A stretch of DNA of 64,000 bases. Source: DATJFQ01 sp035495555. Lineage in GTDB: Bacteria > Acidobacteriota > Vicinamibacteria > Vicinamibacterales > 2-12-FULL-66-21. Location of the stretch: positions 1 to 64,000 of the forward strand of contig DATJFQ010000043.1 of assembly GCA_035495555.1 (NCBI GenBank), given 5' to 3'. Position numbers and translations under genes: made by a program. Of the stretch, positions 1-7,129 are shown piece after piece (positions within the stretch are counted from its first letter, which is position 1; every line of letters starts with the position of its first letter). A model generated the notes under the pieces. It was given only the letters and a program-made list of their open reading frames with translations. It was not told the DNA's origin and did not search any database.

Positions 1-104
1 ATGGTCGGGGTAGCTGCCACCGTCGCCTGCGCATGCGCCGCGCCGGGCAGGACCAACCAGAGCGCCGCGACCACGGTTCCGCGAATCAGAAAGGGAGTGA
101 ACAT
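1..104 (-). CDS. N-terminus of a secreted protein (partial, leaves left edge)
   Basis: Reading leftward from an ATG at 104 gives 34 codons without a stop. They encode a textbook Sec signal peptide: MFTPFLIRGTVVAALWLVLP followed by GAAHAQA, with a plausible signal-peptidase I site after AHA. The frame continues off the window, so the mature protein is unknown. No strong Shine-Dalgarno is visible. The gene is divergent from the DPP-IV-like peptidase at 477, so the repeat-filled gap between them must hold both promoters. The call rests only on the signal-peptide pattern and the open frame. Confidence 0.6.
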   Translation of the reverse strand, partial: MFTPFLIRGTVVAALWLVLPGAAHAQATVAATPT

Positions 105-124
105 CGGCGTAAAGGTTACACCCG

Positions 125-424
125 TCCGCGACGCGCGAGGCGGGAGGCGCGAAGCGCGAGGTGGGAGGCGGGAGGCGCGAGGCGGGAGGCGGGGGGCGGG
201 AGGCGGGAGGTGCGAGGCGGGAGGTGCGGGAGCGCAACGCCTCGCTCGCGATGGGGGCGGGGACGGGCGCCCGCTTCGCGCGGAGGCGGCTCCTCGTCGA
301 CATGTCTTTCCGGTCGCCGAGCACGAAGCGGGCTGTCCGAGCGGGGGCCCCATCGCACAAACGGCGGATCGGCGCGAGGCGCAGCGCGAGGCGCGAGGCG
401 AGAGGCGGCAGGTGAGAGGCGCGA
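125..424. repeat. GC-rich short-word array filling the 105-476 gap
   Basis: This 372-base gene-free stretch is mostly degenerate tandem words of the form GCGAGGCGGGAGGC. They run from about 129 to 235 and again from about 368 to 424, ending with a few GAGAACCC words at about 432-449. Between the two blocks lies a different, non-repetitive element (249-346) described separately. Open frames cross the array but translate as GGRREARGG-type strings, which I reject as protein. The same vocabulary returns at 52,271-52,330. Confidence 0.75.
249..346 (+). other. Conserved non-coding leader element, copy 1
   Basis: About 100 bases that align with the reverse complement of about 19,840-19,946. Identical blocks include GCGCGGAGGCGGCTCC, TCGTCGAC, TCTTTC, CGCCGAGCACGA and GGGCTGTCCG, in the same order with spacer indels of 1-3 bases. 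Indels that are not multiples of three argue against a coding origin. This copy lies 130-230 bases upstream of the peptidase ATG at 477, in the same orientation as that gene. It could be a leader RNA or a dispersed DNA repeat; I cannot assign a known RNA family. Confidence 0.5.
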
Positions 425-453
425 CACAGGGCGAGAACCCGAGAACCCGGTTT

Positions 454-459
454 TATACT
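454..459 (+). promoter_or_regulatory. Possible -10 box (TATACT) for the DPP-IV-like gene
   Basis: TATACT lies 17 bases before the ATG at 477 in a locally AT-rich patch (TTTTATACTT) within very GC-rich DNA. A GGAGG at 466-470 sits between it and the start codon as a ribosome binding site. No convincing -35 hexamer at 17 bases is seen. Confidence 0.35.
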
Positions 460-476
460 TGCCCCGGAGGCCCTGG

Positions 477-2666
477 ATGAGGAGATGGCTGTTCGTGGCC
501 GCGTGTGCACTCGCGGTCGCGCCGATTGCCGCCCAGCAGGCGACGCCGTATGCGCCCAGGAGTCTGACGGCGCAGGACTACGCGCGTGCTGAGCGGCTCA
601 TGTCGTACAACGTCACCCCGCTCGTGTATCACTCCGGCGTTCGGCCGGCCTGGCTGCCGGACGGGCGGTTCTGGTACCGCGTCGCCACCGCAACCGGAGA
701 AGAGCCGGTGCTCGTCGATCCGGCGCGCGCGTCGAAGGGACGCTGCGATCTGCCGGCCTGTTCGGCGCCTGGCGCGGGCGGCGGCCGCGGTGGCGGACGC
801 GGCGGCGCTCCCCGGACGGACGCGCCGTCACCCGACGGGAAACAGACCGCGTTCATCAAAGACTGGAACCTGTGGGTGCGTGACCTCGCCACCGGCAAGG
901 AAACGCCGCTCACGAAGGACGGCGTCGAGAACGACGGCTACGCCACCGACAACGCCGGCTGGGCAAAGAGCGACCGCGCCATCGTCTTGTGGTCACCCGA
1001 CTCCAAGAAGATCGCGACCTATCAACAGGACCAGCGCAAAGTCGGCGACATGTATCTCGTGAGCACGCAGGTCGGCCATCCGAAGCTCGAGGCGTGGAAA
1101 TACCCGCTGGCAGGCGACGAGAACGTCACGATGATCGAGCGGGTCGTCATCGACGTCGCCAGCGGGAAAACGACCCGGTTCAAGATGCCGCCCGATCAGC
1201 ACCGCTCGACGCTCTGCGACAACATCGCCTGCCGCGGCGGCGAGTGGGCAGACGTCTACTGGAGCCCCGACTCCACGCACGTCGCGTTCGTGTCGACTTC
1301 GCGCGACCATCGCCAGGAAACGCTGCGCGTCGCGGATGTAGACACGGGCGACGTCCGCGACGTCATGGAGGAGAAGGTGTCCACCTTCTTCGAGTCCGGC
1401 AACGGCGCGGTGAACTGGCGGTACCTTCCCGCGACGAACGAGATCATCTGGTTCTCCGAACGGGACAACTGGGGGCAGCTCTATCTCTACGATCTGCAAA
1501 CGGGCAAGCTGAAGAATCAGATCACGAGCGGGGACGGCAACGTCACGCAGGTCCTCCGCGTCGACGACAAGAACCGCGTCATCTACTTCCTGGGGGTCGG
1601 CAAGGAAAAGGGCGAGGACCCGTATTTCACGCACCTGTATCGCGTGGGCTTCGACGGACGCAATCAGCAACTGCTCACCCCCGAGCCCGCGACGCACGAC
1701 GTGTCGCTGGCGCCCTCAGGCGCGTACTTCGTCGACAGCTACTCGACGCCCGACACACCGCCGATCGCGGTGCTGAGGGACAGCACCGGCAAGCTCGTGC
1801 TGAATCTCGAGAAGGCGGACATCTCCAAATTGACGGCGACCGGCTGGAAGCCGCCGATCCCGGTGACCGTGAAGGCGCGCGATGGGCAGACGGATTTGTA
1901 TGGGCTGATGTTCGTCCCGACGAACCTCGATCCGACGAAGAAGTACCCCATCGTCAATCACATTTATCCGGGGCCGCAGACGGGCAGCGTCGGCGGGCGC
2001 ACGTTCAATCCGGCGCGCGGCGACGCCGCCGCGCTCGCGGACCTCGGCTTCGTCGTGGTGGAGATCGACGGCATGGGCACGCCATGGCGGTCGAAGAAAT
2101 TCCACGAGGCCTATTACGGGAACATGGCCGACAACACCCTCCCCGACCAGGTGACGGGGATGCAGCAGCTCGCGCAGAAATATCCGTACATCGATATCGA
2201 CCGCGCCGGCATCTATGGGCATTCCGGAGGCGGCTACGCGACGGCGGATGCCATGTTCCGGTATCCCGACTTCTTCAAGGTGGGCATCTCCGAGTCGGGC
2301 AATCACGACAATCGTGAGTACGAAGACGACTGGGCCGAGAAGTGGATGCCGCTCCTGTCAACGGACACCATGGCCGCGTGGAACGACCAGGCGAACCAGA
2401 ACCACGCCCAGAACCTGAAGGGGCACCTGCTGCTCGCGCATGGAACGCTCGACAACAACGTGCCGCCCTACAACACACTGCTCGTCGTCGACGCGTTGAT
2501 CAAGGCCAACAAGGATTTCGACCTGCTGCTTCTCCCGAACCAGCGGCACGGGTACGGCAACATGTCGACCTACATGACGCGGCGGCGGTGGGACTACTTC
2601 GTCCGGTACCTCCTCGGCGCGGACCCGCCCAAAGAGTACCCGCTCGGCCCCAAGACTTCGCAGTGA
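477..2666 (+). CDS. Secreted S9B dipeptidyl-peptidase IV-like serine peptidase
   Basis: A 729-residue exported serine peptidase expected to remove dipeptides from peptide N-termini outside the cytoplasm. The ATG at 477 starts a signal peptide (MRRWLFVAACALAVAPIAAQQ) and has a GGAGG upstream; the open frame extends further left only through repeat DNA. An eight-bladed DPP-IV N-terminal propeller with WSPDS strands precedes the alpha/beta hydrolase domain. Visible triad: Ser583 in GHSGGG, Asp659 in DNNVP, His691 in QRHGYG. A glycine/arginine-rich insertion (GGGRGGGRGG) near residue 100 is unusual for the family. DPP-IV versus a related S9 specificity cannot be told from sequence alone. Confidence 0.93.
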   Translation: MRRWLFVAACALAVAPIAAQQATPYAPRSLTAQDYARAERLMSYNVTPLVYHSGVRPAWLPDGRFWYRVATATGEEPVLVDPARASKGRCDLPACSAPGAGGGRGGGRGGAPRTDAPSPDGKQTAFIKDWNLWVRDLATGKETPLTKDGVENDGYATDNAGWAKSDRAIVLWSPDSKKIATYQQDQRKVGDMYLVSTQVGHPKLEAWKYPLAGDENVTMIERVVIDVASGKTTRFKMPPDQHRSTLCDNIACRGGEWADVYWSPDSTHVAFVSTSRDHRQETLRVADVDTGDVRDVMEEKVSTFFESGNGAVNWRYLPATNEIIWFSERDNWGQLYLYDLQTGKLKNQITSGDGNVTQVLRVDDKNRVIYFLGVGKEKGEDPYFTHLYRVGFDGRNQQLLTPEPATHDVSLAPSGAYFVDSYSTPDTPPIAVLRDSTGKLVLNLEKADISKLTATGWKPPIPVTVKARDGQTDLYGLMFVPTNLDPTKKYPIVNHIYPGPQTGSVGGRTFNPARGDAAALADLGFVVVEIDGMGTPWRSKKFHEAYYGNMADNTLPDQVTGMQQLAQKYPYIDIDRAGIYGHSGGGYATADAMFRYPDFFKVGISESGNHDNREYEDDWAEKWMPLLSTDTMAAWNDQANQNHAQNLKGHLLLAHGTLDNNVPPYNTLLVVDALIKANKDFDLLLLPNQRHGYGNMSTYMTRRRWDYFVRYLLGADPPKEYPLGPKTSQ

Positions 2667-2689
2667 GCGCGTGGTTCGGTGGTGCGGGG

Positions 2690-2822
2690 AACCTCGAACC
2701 TGAACGCGAACAGGAACACGAACGAGAACACGAACGAGAACGAGAACGAGAACGAGAACCATGAACGACGAACCGCGAAGAGAACCGCCGCAACCCCCGC
2801 ACCCCCGAACCGCCGAATCGCA
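2690..2822 (+). repeat. Composite GAAC-word element, copy B1
   Basis: A hexamer-like array (GAACGA, GAACAC, GAACCT words) fills 2690-2760. It continues past the methyltransferase ATG into a second block with AGAACCGCCGCAACCCCCGC and CGAACCGCC words (to about 2822). The array-plus-block architecture recurs at 3683-3778 (opposite strand), 4309-4410 and 40,182-40,274 (opposite strand). The element appears to supply the start codon and first ~20 codons of the downstream gene. Confidence 0.75.
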
Positions 2823-3669
2823 GCAGCGCCAGCGCTTGGTGCGCGATATCTCCGATACGGCGCTGTGGGTCGCGCACTACCGCGCCGAGGAGAGTGAGCG
2901 TCCGGATGCCGTGTTCCGCGACCCGTTCGCGCGGGTGCTCGCCGGCGAGCGCGGGGCGCAGATCGCCCGCGCGCAGCCGTTCAGCAAGGCGCACTCCTGG
3001 TCGTTCGTCGCGAGAACGTACTCCATCGATCGCATGATCGCCGACGAGGTCCGCGCCGGGGCCGACGTTGTGATCAATCTGGCCGCGGGACTCGACACCC
3101 GGCCGTATCGCATGGACCTGCCGGTGTCGCTCCGGTGGATCGAAATGGATCTCGGCCCTATCCTCGACTACAAGGAGGGAATCCTCGGTTCCGCCCAACC
3201 GGCCTGCCGGGTCGAGCGCATCCGGGTCGATCTCGCAGACGGCCACGCGCGCCGGCAGGCGCTGACGACGGCGCTCGAGGGCAGCAGGCGCGCACTCGTG
3301 CTCACCGAGGGACTGCTGATTTACCTCGACGCGGACCAGGTGTCCGGCCTCGCGCGCGACCTCCACGACCTCGGCGCGATGACCTGGATCATCGACATCA
3401 GTTCGCCGGCGCTCCTCAAGATGCTGCGCGAACGCGGGGGCGCGATGATTGCCGCCGCCGGCGCTCCGTACAAGTTCGCGCCGGAGAACGGTCCGGACTT
3501 CTTCATCCCGCTCGGATGGAAGCCGGTCGAAATCGCTTCCCTGCTCAAGACCGCCGGGCGTCTCAAACGGCTCACCGGCACGCTCCGCTTCTTCGCCCTC
3601 CTGCCCGATCCGAAGAAGCTCCCGCCGCCCAGGCCCTGGGGCGCCATCGTCCGGCTCGCGCGCAGCTAG
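2761..3669 (+). CDS. Class I SAM-dependent methyltransferase (TIGR00027/LCMT-like family)
   Basis: 302 residues. Features of the TIGR00027 methyltransferase family seen here are an early DISDTALWVAHYRAEES segment, DPFARVLAG, the SAM-binding INLAAGLDTRPYR (glycine-rich loop after a beta strand) and WIEMDLGPILDYK. The later VLTEGLLIYLD stretch is also typical. The substrate is unknown; members of this family are often annotated as O-methyltransferases. Residues 1-24 (proline/arginine-rich MNDEPRREPPQPPHP) are encoded by the composite repeat and may be dispensable. An alternative GTG at 2839 would start at VRDISDTALW. The gene ends just before a GCGGCC-TTC-GGCCGC hairpin. Confidence 0.85.
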   Translation: MNDEPRREPPQPPHPRTAESQQRQRLVRDISDTALWVAHYRAEESERPDAVFRDPFARVLAGERGAQIARAQPFSKAHSWSFVARTYSIDRMIADEVRAGADVVINLAAGLDTRPYRMDLPVSLRWIEMDLGPILDYKEGILGSAQPACRVERIRVDLADGHARRQALTTALEGSRRALVLTEGLLIYLDADQVSGLARDLHDLGAMTWIIDISSPALLKMLRERGGAMIAAAGAPYKFAPENGPDFFIPLGWKPVEIASLLKTAGRLKRLTGTLRFFALLPDPKKLPPPRPWGAIVRLARS

Positions 3670-3683
3670 CGGCCTTCGGCCGC
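3669..3683 (+). terminator. GC hairpin with TTC loop after the methyltransferase
   Basis: GCGGCC-TTC-GGCCGC forms a perfect 6-bp stem overlapping the TAG stop. No T-run follows, so efficiency as an intrinsic terminator is uncertain. Similar GCCGGC-TTC-GCCGGC hairpins close genes at 29,592 and 34,259. Confidence 0.4.
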
Positions 3684-3778
3684 GGTTCAGGGTGCGGGGT
3701 GCGGAGGTGCGGCGGTTCTCCTTCGCGGTTCGGGTTCGCGGTTCGGGTTCGGGTTCGGGTTCGGGTTCGGGTTCGGAG
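3683..3778 (-). repeat. Composite GAAC-word element, copy B2 (reads on minus strand)
   Basis: On the plus strand this is GGTTCG repeated about eight times (3727-3776), preceded by the block GGTTCTC...GGCGGTTC...GGTGCGG. Reverse-complemented, it shows the same order as B1: array first, then an AGAACCGCCGCACC block. It faces B1 across the methyltransferase and faces B3 across the four-helix gene, so each gene is bracketed by inverted copies. The rest of the gap (3779-3893) is ordinary sequence with a small AGGCAG-TTT-CTGCCT hairpin. Confidence 0.75.
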
Positions 3779-3893
3779 AAATTCTGCGATGTGCGGCCTG
3801 TGGGAGGGAGGCAGTTTCTGCCTTGAAATCCCTTCAGATCCCTGCAAGGTGTTGATTACTCGTGCGGCACCGGTTCTGCAATTTTGGTGCAGC

Positions 3894-4370
3894 ATGGCTG
3901 GAGCGAAGCGAGTCGAGGATCTCGAGGCCTACAAGCTCGCGGTGCAGGTGCGGCGGCGGGTCTTTCAGTTGACGAAGAGAACGCCCGTTGCGTCGGACTT
4001 CAGGTTCGTCGCGCAGATCCGCGACGCCGCGCGAGGCGGCAGCCGGAATATCTCCGAGGGCTTCGCGAGATTCGCGCCAAACGAATTCCGCGTGTATCTC
4101 AGCTACGCCCGTTCGTCGATGAGCGAACTCGAAGACGAACTGGAAGACGGGTTCGATAGCGAATACTTCACCGGTTCAGAGCGCAACGAAGGCCGCGCAC
4201 TCATCGAGCGCACTATCGGCGCCATCGCTGGGCTCATGGAGTACCTGGAATCCCCAACCGCCCGCCGATTCTACGAAGAACACCGCAAACGCCGCCGGCT
4301 GAAGGAGTGGGAACAGAACCCGAACCCGAACGAGAACCAGAACCAGAACGAGAACGAGAACCCGAAATAG
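3894..4370 (+). CDS. Four-helix-bundle protein (S23/IVS-type, TIGR02436) with repeat-derived tail
   Basis: 158 residues from the ATG at 3894. The core matches the small four-helix-bundle family related to proteins of 23S rRNA intervening sequences and to Avd: an early RVEDLEAYKLAVQV helix, the hallmark IRDAARGGSRNISEGFARF, then YLSYARSSMSELEDELE. Family members run about 110-130 residues. Here the last ~20 residues (EQNPNPNENQNQNENENP) are pure translation of the GAACCC/GAACGA repeat array, so the array has extended or replaced the native C-terminus. Biological role is unknown; no reverse transcriptase or 23S rRNA is nearby. Confidence 0.85.
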   Translation: MAGAKRVEDLEAYKLAVQVRRRVFQLTKRTPVASDFRFVAQIRDAARGGSRNISEGFARFAPNEFRVYLSYARSSMSELEDELEDGFDSEYFTGSERNEGRALIERTIGAIAGLMEYLESPTARRFYEEHRKRRRLKEWEQNPNPNENQNQNENENPK

Positions 4371-4410
4371 AACCACCGCACCCCCGAACCACCGCACCCA
4401 GAACCGCAGC
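4309..4410 (+). repeat. Composite GAAC-word element, copy B3
   Basis: GAACAG, GAACCC, GAACGA and GAACCAG words run through the 3' end of the four-helix gene and its TAG stop. They are followed by the ACCACCGCACCCCCGAACC block, ending 5 bases before the stop of the convergent kinase gene. Because the words are 6 bases long, the coding part stays in frame and reads N-P/N-E/N-Q. Confidence 0.75.
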
Positions 4411-4414
4411 GCAG

Positions 4415-6988
4415 TCAGCGCAGCCCGTGCGCGCGATACAGCGTCGAGAGGATCCGGACGTAGCTGAAGATGAGCGTCTGACCGTCCGGCGTGACGCGGA
4501 CCCCGCCGAAGTTCAACACGCCTGCGGGATCAGCGCCACTGAGGTCCCGCACATTCGCGCGTTCCCCGGTGGCCACGTCGATCCGGCTGAGACGAGCCGG
4601 GATGCCCGATGTGCTGACGTAGAGGTGCAAACCATCTGCTGACCACCCGGCCGGAGAGTCCCCCGGAAGCGAGTTCGCGAGATCCTTCGGCACCCCTCCT
4701 GCGGTCGGGAACAAGTGCACGCGCGTGTCGCTGCCGATCGCGGAGATCCACCGCCCATCGGGCGACACGAAGATTCTGGAGCTATTGAGCCCCTCGGCCG
4801 TGACGGGAGCTGGTTTGCCGCCGTTGACGTCCTGAACGAAGATGCGCGTCCCTCGCCCGGGCTCGTTCGCTTCGAACGCGATGCGCGTGCCGTCCGAAAC
4901 GAACGTGCCGTAAGTGATCTGGCCGAAACCGTCCGGCGGCAAGGCACGCGGTTGCCCGGCGCCAACGGGAACCAGCTCGAAGTGCTCGGGGACCGAGATG
5001 TTCCGAACGAGCGCGACATCGCCCGCTCGCGTCAGGGCGACGCCAAGGCCGTCCGCGAGGCGGATGGCTGGCGCGCCGTCAGTCGGTCGGAGATACGCGG
5101 CTGGCGTCGCGCTGGCGCCCTCGCCTGATTCGTCGAACAGCAGAAGCTTCCCGTCCGGCGTGAGCGCGCGATCGCTCGTCCAGTCGAACCAGCCGAGATC
5201 GCGCGGCGCCGTGTCTGCTCCTTTGAGAACGAGCGGTGCCTCCCGATAATCGTCCTGCGTCAGCAGCACGTCGCCACTCTTCCCGACGTCGAGGAGCGCC
5301 GATGTGCCCTGCAGGCTGCGGACGACGCGGACCGTCCCGTCAACGGTGACCCCGTACAGGTTTCTCTGTGTGCCTTCGCGCGCTGCGGTGAACCAGATTT
5401 CCCTGCCGTCGCTGCTCCAGGCGAGCCCTTGAACGCTCGCCCATCCGGTCGAGAGCGTCTTTGCATGACCCGACAGGTCCACCAGCGCCACGTCGCCGTT
5501 GTCGCCGGTATTCGGATGATCGATATAGGCGATGGTCTTCCCGTTCGCCGCGAAACGCGGCTGCTGGATCCAGCCGCTGGTCTCGTGCAGCACCGTGCCG
5601 ATGGGAAATTCCAGCCGATCCTTGCCGGCCACTCGATGGACGACGAGCAGCTCGCTGGAGCCTGGCGCCCATTCGGCGTACGTGGCGTCGTCCAGGATCG
5701 GTTTCGGTGCGCCCCCGCTCAGCGGCACGCGCGCCAGCGTTCCGGCGTAATTGAAGCCCCCCGCGCCGGTGGCGGGATTCAACAGGATCGCGGTTTCATT
5801 GCTGTCGGAAATGCTCAGCAGCTGCGCGTCCGGGATCTGAACGGTCGAGGGCTGTGGGGAGCCCGGGCGCAGCGTGAAGGTGCGGAGGGGCTGACCATCC
5901 CACGCGGCGCTGAATGCTACGGCCTGCCCCTCTGGCGTGAACCTCGCGGTCGCGATGAGCCCGCGGTTGAAGGTGAGGCGCGCGAACGTCGGTTGGGCGG
6001 GCGCTTCGCCGCGATGCCCGAGGAGGTAGGCGCCGGCCAGGCTCAGCGCCGCCACCGTGACCGCAGCGGCGACGAGCGGCCACCGGCGCTTCGTCCGCGC
6101 GGGCGGCGGCGCAGCCTGAATGGCCGACGAGTCCGACAGATGATGCGCGAGCTGTTTCAGATCGCGGGCCAGATCCTTGGTCGACGCGTAGCGATCGTCC
6201 GGATTTTTTTCGAGGCAGCGCTCGATGATCCATCGCAGGGGCGCCGGCGTCTTCGGGCTCACGGACTCGAGCGGTTCGGGGTCTTCACGGATGATCGCGC
6301 TCAGCGTTTCGACGGACGTCTTGCGCTCGAACGCCTTCCGCCCGGTCAGCATCTCGTAGAGAATCGTCCCGAAGGAGAACTGATCGGATCGGAAATCCGC
6401 CGGTTGCCCGCTCGCCTGCTCGGGCGACATGTATCCGACCGTCCCCATCACCATCCCCGGCGTGGTCGCAGGCGCGATCGTCGGAGCGTCGCTGCCGCCG
6501 GCCAGAGCCGGCTCCGCAAGCTTGGCCAGTCCGAAGTCGACGATCTTCACGAACCCGTCTCGCGACAGCATCACGTTGTCCGGTTTGAGATCCCGGTGCA
6601 CGATGCCGGCGCCATGAGCCTTGGCGAGCCCGTCGGCGATCTGCGCTCCGAGCTCGATCACGCGGCGCGGCGGCAGCGGGTCGCCGTGCAGCGTTTCACG
6701 CAACGACCGCCCCTCGACCAGCTCCATCGCGACGAACACGTTCGTGTCGTGGGTGCCGATATCGTGGACCGTGACGATGTTCGGATGATTGAGTGAGGAG
6801 GCCGCGCGCGCCTCCTGCTCGAAACGGCGCAGGCGATCCGGATCCGCAACGCCTGCGGGCAGGACTTTCACCGCGACGTCGCGGCCAAGGCGTGTGTCCC
6901 TCGCGCGATAGACCTCGCCCATGCCGCCGGCGCCCACGAGTTCTACGACTTCGTAGGGACCGAGGCGGCTGCCGGGCTGAAGAGACAT
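4415..6988 (-). CDS. Transmembrane Ser/Thr protein kinase with C-terminal TolB-like propeller
   Basis: 857 residues. An N-terminal Hanks-type kinase domain is complete: glycine loop GAGGMGEVY at 19-27, Lys41 in VAVKVL, catalytic HRDLKPDN with Asp133, and DFGLAKL with Asp151. It lies in the cytoplasm. A single membrane segment (about residues 307-330, WPLVAAAVTVAALSLAGAYLLG core) leads to an external ~500-residue WD40/TolB-type propeller with repeated SPDGR/SSDGREIWF strands. This is the common acidobacterial receptor-kinase layout with a probable ligand-sensing propeller. A perfect TATAAT lies 17 bases before the ATG. The gene is convergent with the four-helix gene. Confidence 0.93.
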   Translation of the reverse strand: MSLQPGSRLGPYEVVELVGAGGMGEVYRARDTRLGRDVAVKVLPAGVADPDRLRRFEQEARAASSLNHPNIVTVHDIGTHDTNVFVAMELVEGRSLRETLHGDPLPPRRVIELGAQIADGLAKAHGAGIVHRDLKPDNVMLSRDGFVKIVDFGLAKLAEPALAGGSDAPTIAPATTPGMVMGTVGYMSPEQASGQPADFRSDQFSFGTILYEMLTGRKAFERKTSVETLSAIIREDPEPLESVSPKTPAPLRWIIERCLEKNPDDRYASTKDLARDLKQLAHHLSDSSAIQAAPPPARTKRRWPLVAAAVTVAALSLAGAYLLGHRGEAPAQPTFARLTFNRGLIATARFTPEGQAVAFSAAWDGQPLRTFTLRPGSPQPSTVQIPDAQLLSISDSNETAILLNPATGAGGFNYAGTLARVPLSGGAPKPILDDATYAEWAPGSSELLVVHRVAGKDRLEFPIGTVLHETSGWIQQPRFAANGKTIAYIDHPNTGDNGDVALVDLSGHAKTLSTGWASVQGLAWSSDGREIWFTAAREGTQRNLYGVTVDGTVRVVRSLQGTSALLDVGKSGDVLLTQDDYREAPLVLKGADTAPRDLGWFDWTSDRALTPDGKLLLFDESGEGASATPAAYLRPTDGAPAIRLADGLGVALTRAGDVALVRNISVPEHFELVPVGAGQPRALPPDGFGQITYGTFVSDGTRIAFEANEPGRGTRIFVQDVNGGKPAPVTAEGLNSSRIFVSPDGRWISAIGSDTRVHLFPTAGGVPKDLANSLPGDSPAGWSADGLHLYVSTSGIPARLSRIDVATGERANVRDLSGADPAGVLNFGGVRVTPDGQTLIFSYVRILSTLYRAHGLR

Positions 6989-7005
6989 TCGGAGGGGTGC
7001 GGGGG

Positions 7006-7011
7006 ATTATA
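7006..7011 (-). promoter_or_regulatory. -10 box TATAAT for the kinase at 6988
   Basis: Reading on the minus strand, a consensus TATAAT ends 17 bases before the kinase ATG. The matching -35 position falls inside the left arm of the TAGTTGTG-type element (7029-7123), where only a weak TTGCGT is visible. The element may therefore contribute promoter sequence. Confidence 0.5.
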
Positions 7012-7028
7012 TCGCGCGGATCAACGAC

Positions 7029-7123
7029 GCAACTTCACAACTTCCAATCACGCAAGGCGATTCAGCTGGAAGTTGTCGCCTTGGCTAGTTGTGTAATTGT
7101 GTAGTTGTGTAGTTGTGTAGTCG
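7029..7123. repeat. TAGTTGTG-family intergenic element, copy D1
   Basis: The left arm holds CAACTTCACAACTTCC; the right arm is a run of GTGTAGTT words (7087-7120). Between them a perfect 8-bp stem CAAGGCGA/TCGCCTTG (7053-7083) encloses 15 bases. Related elements share the core CCTTG-x-GTAGTTGTG. It lies between the D-aminoacylase stop and the kinase promoter. Confidence 0.7.
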
Positions 7124-7129
7124 TCAGCG

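Noticed and set aside
105..476. Protein-coding frame rich in GGRREARGG across the GC array
   Set aside because: Pure repeat translation in all frames, no ribosome binding site, and the peptidase signal peptide begins at 477.
989..2317. Long plus-strand arginine-rich frame inside the DPP-IV-like gene
   Set aside because: It is a shadow of the high-GC third codon position; composition is not protein-like and the host gene is well supported.
3718..3778. Telomere-like GGTTCG repeats indicating a linear replicon end
   Set aside because: They are interior, short, and surrounded by ordinary genes on both sides.
2690..4410. Insertion sequence or transposon bracketed by inverted repeats
   Set aside because: There is no transposase and no target-site duplication visible; the inverted copies are low-complexity composites.
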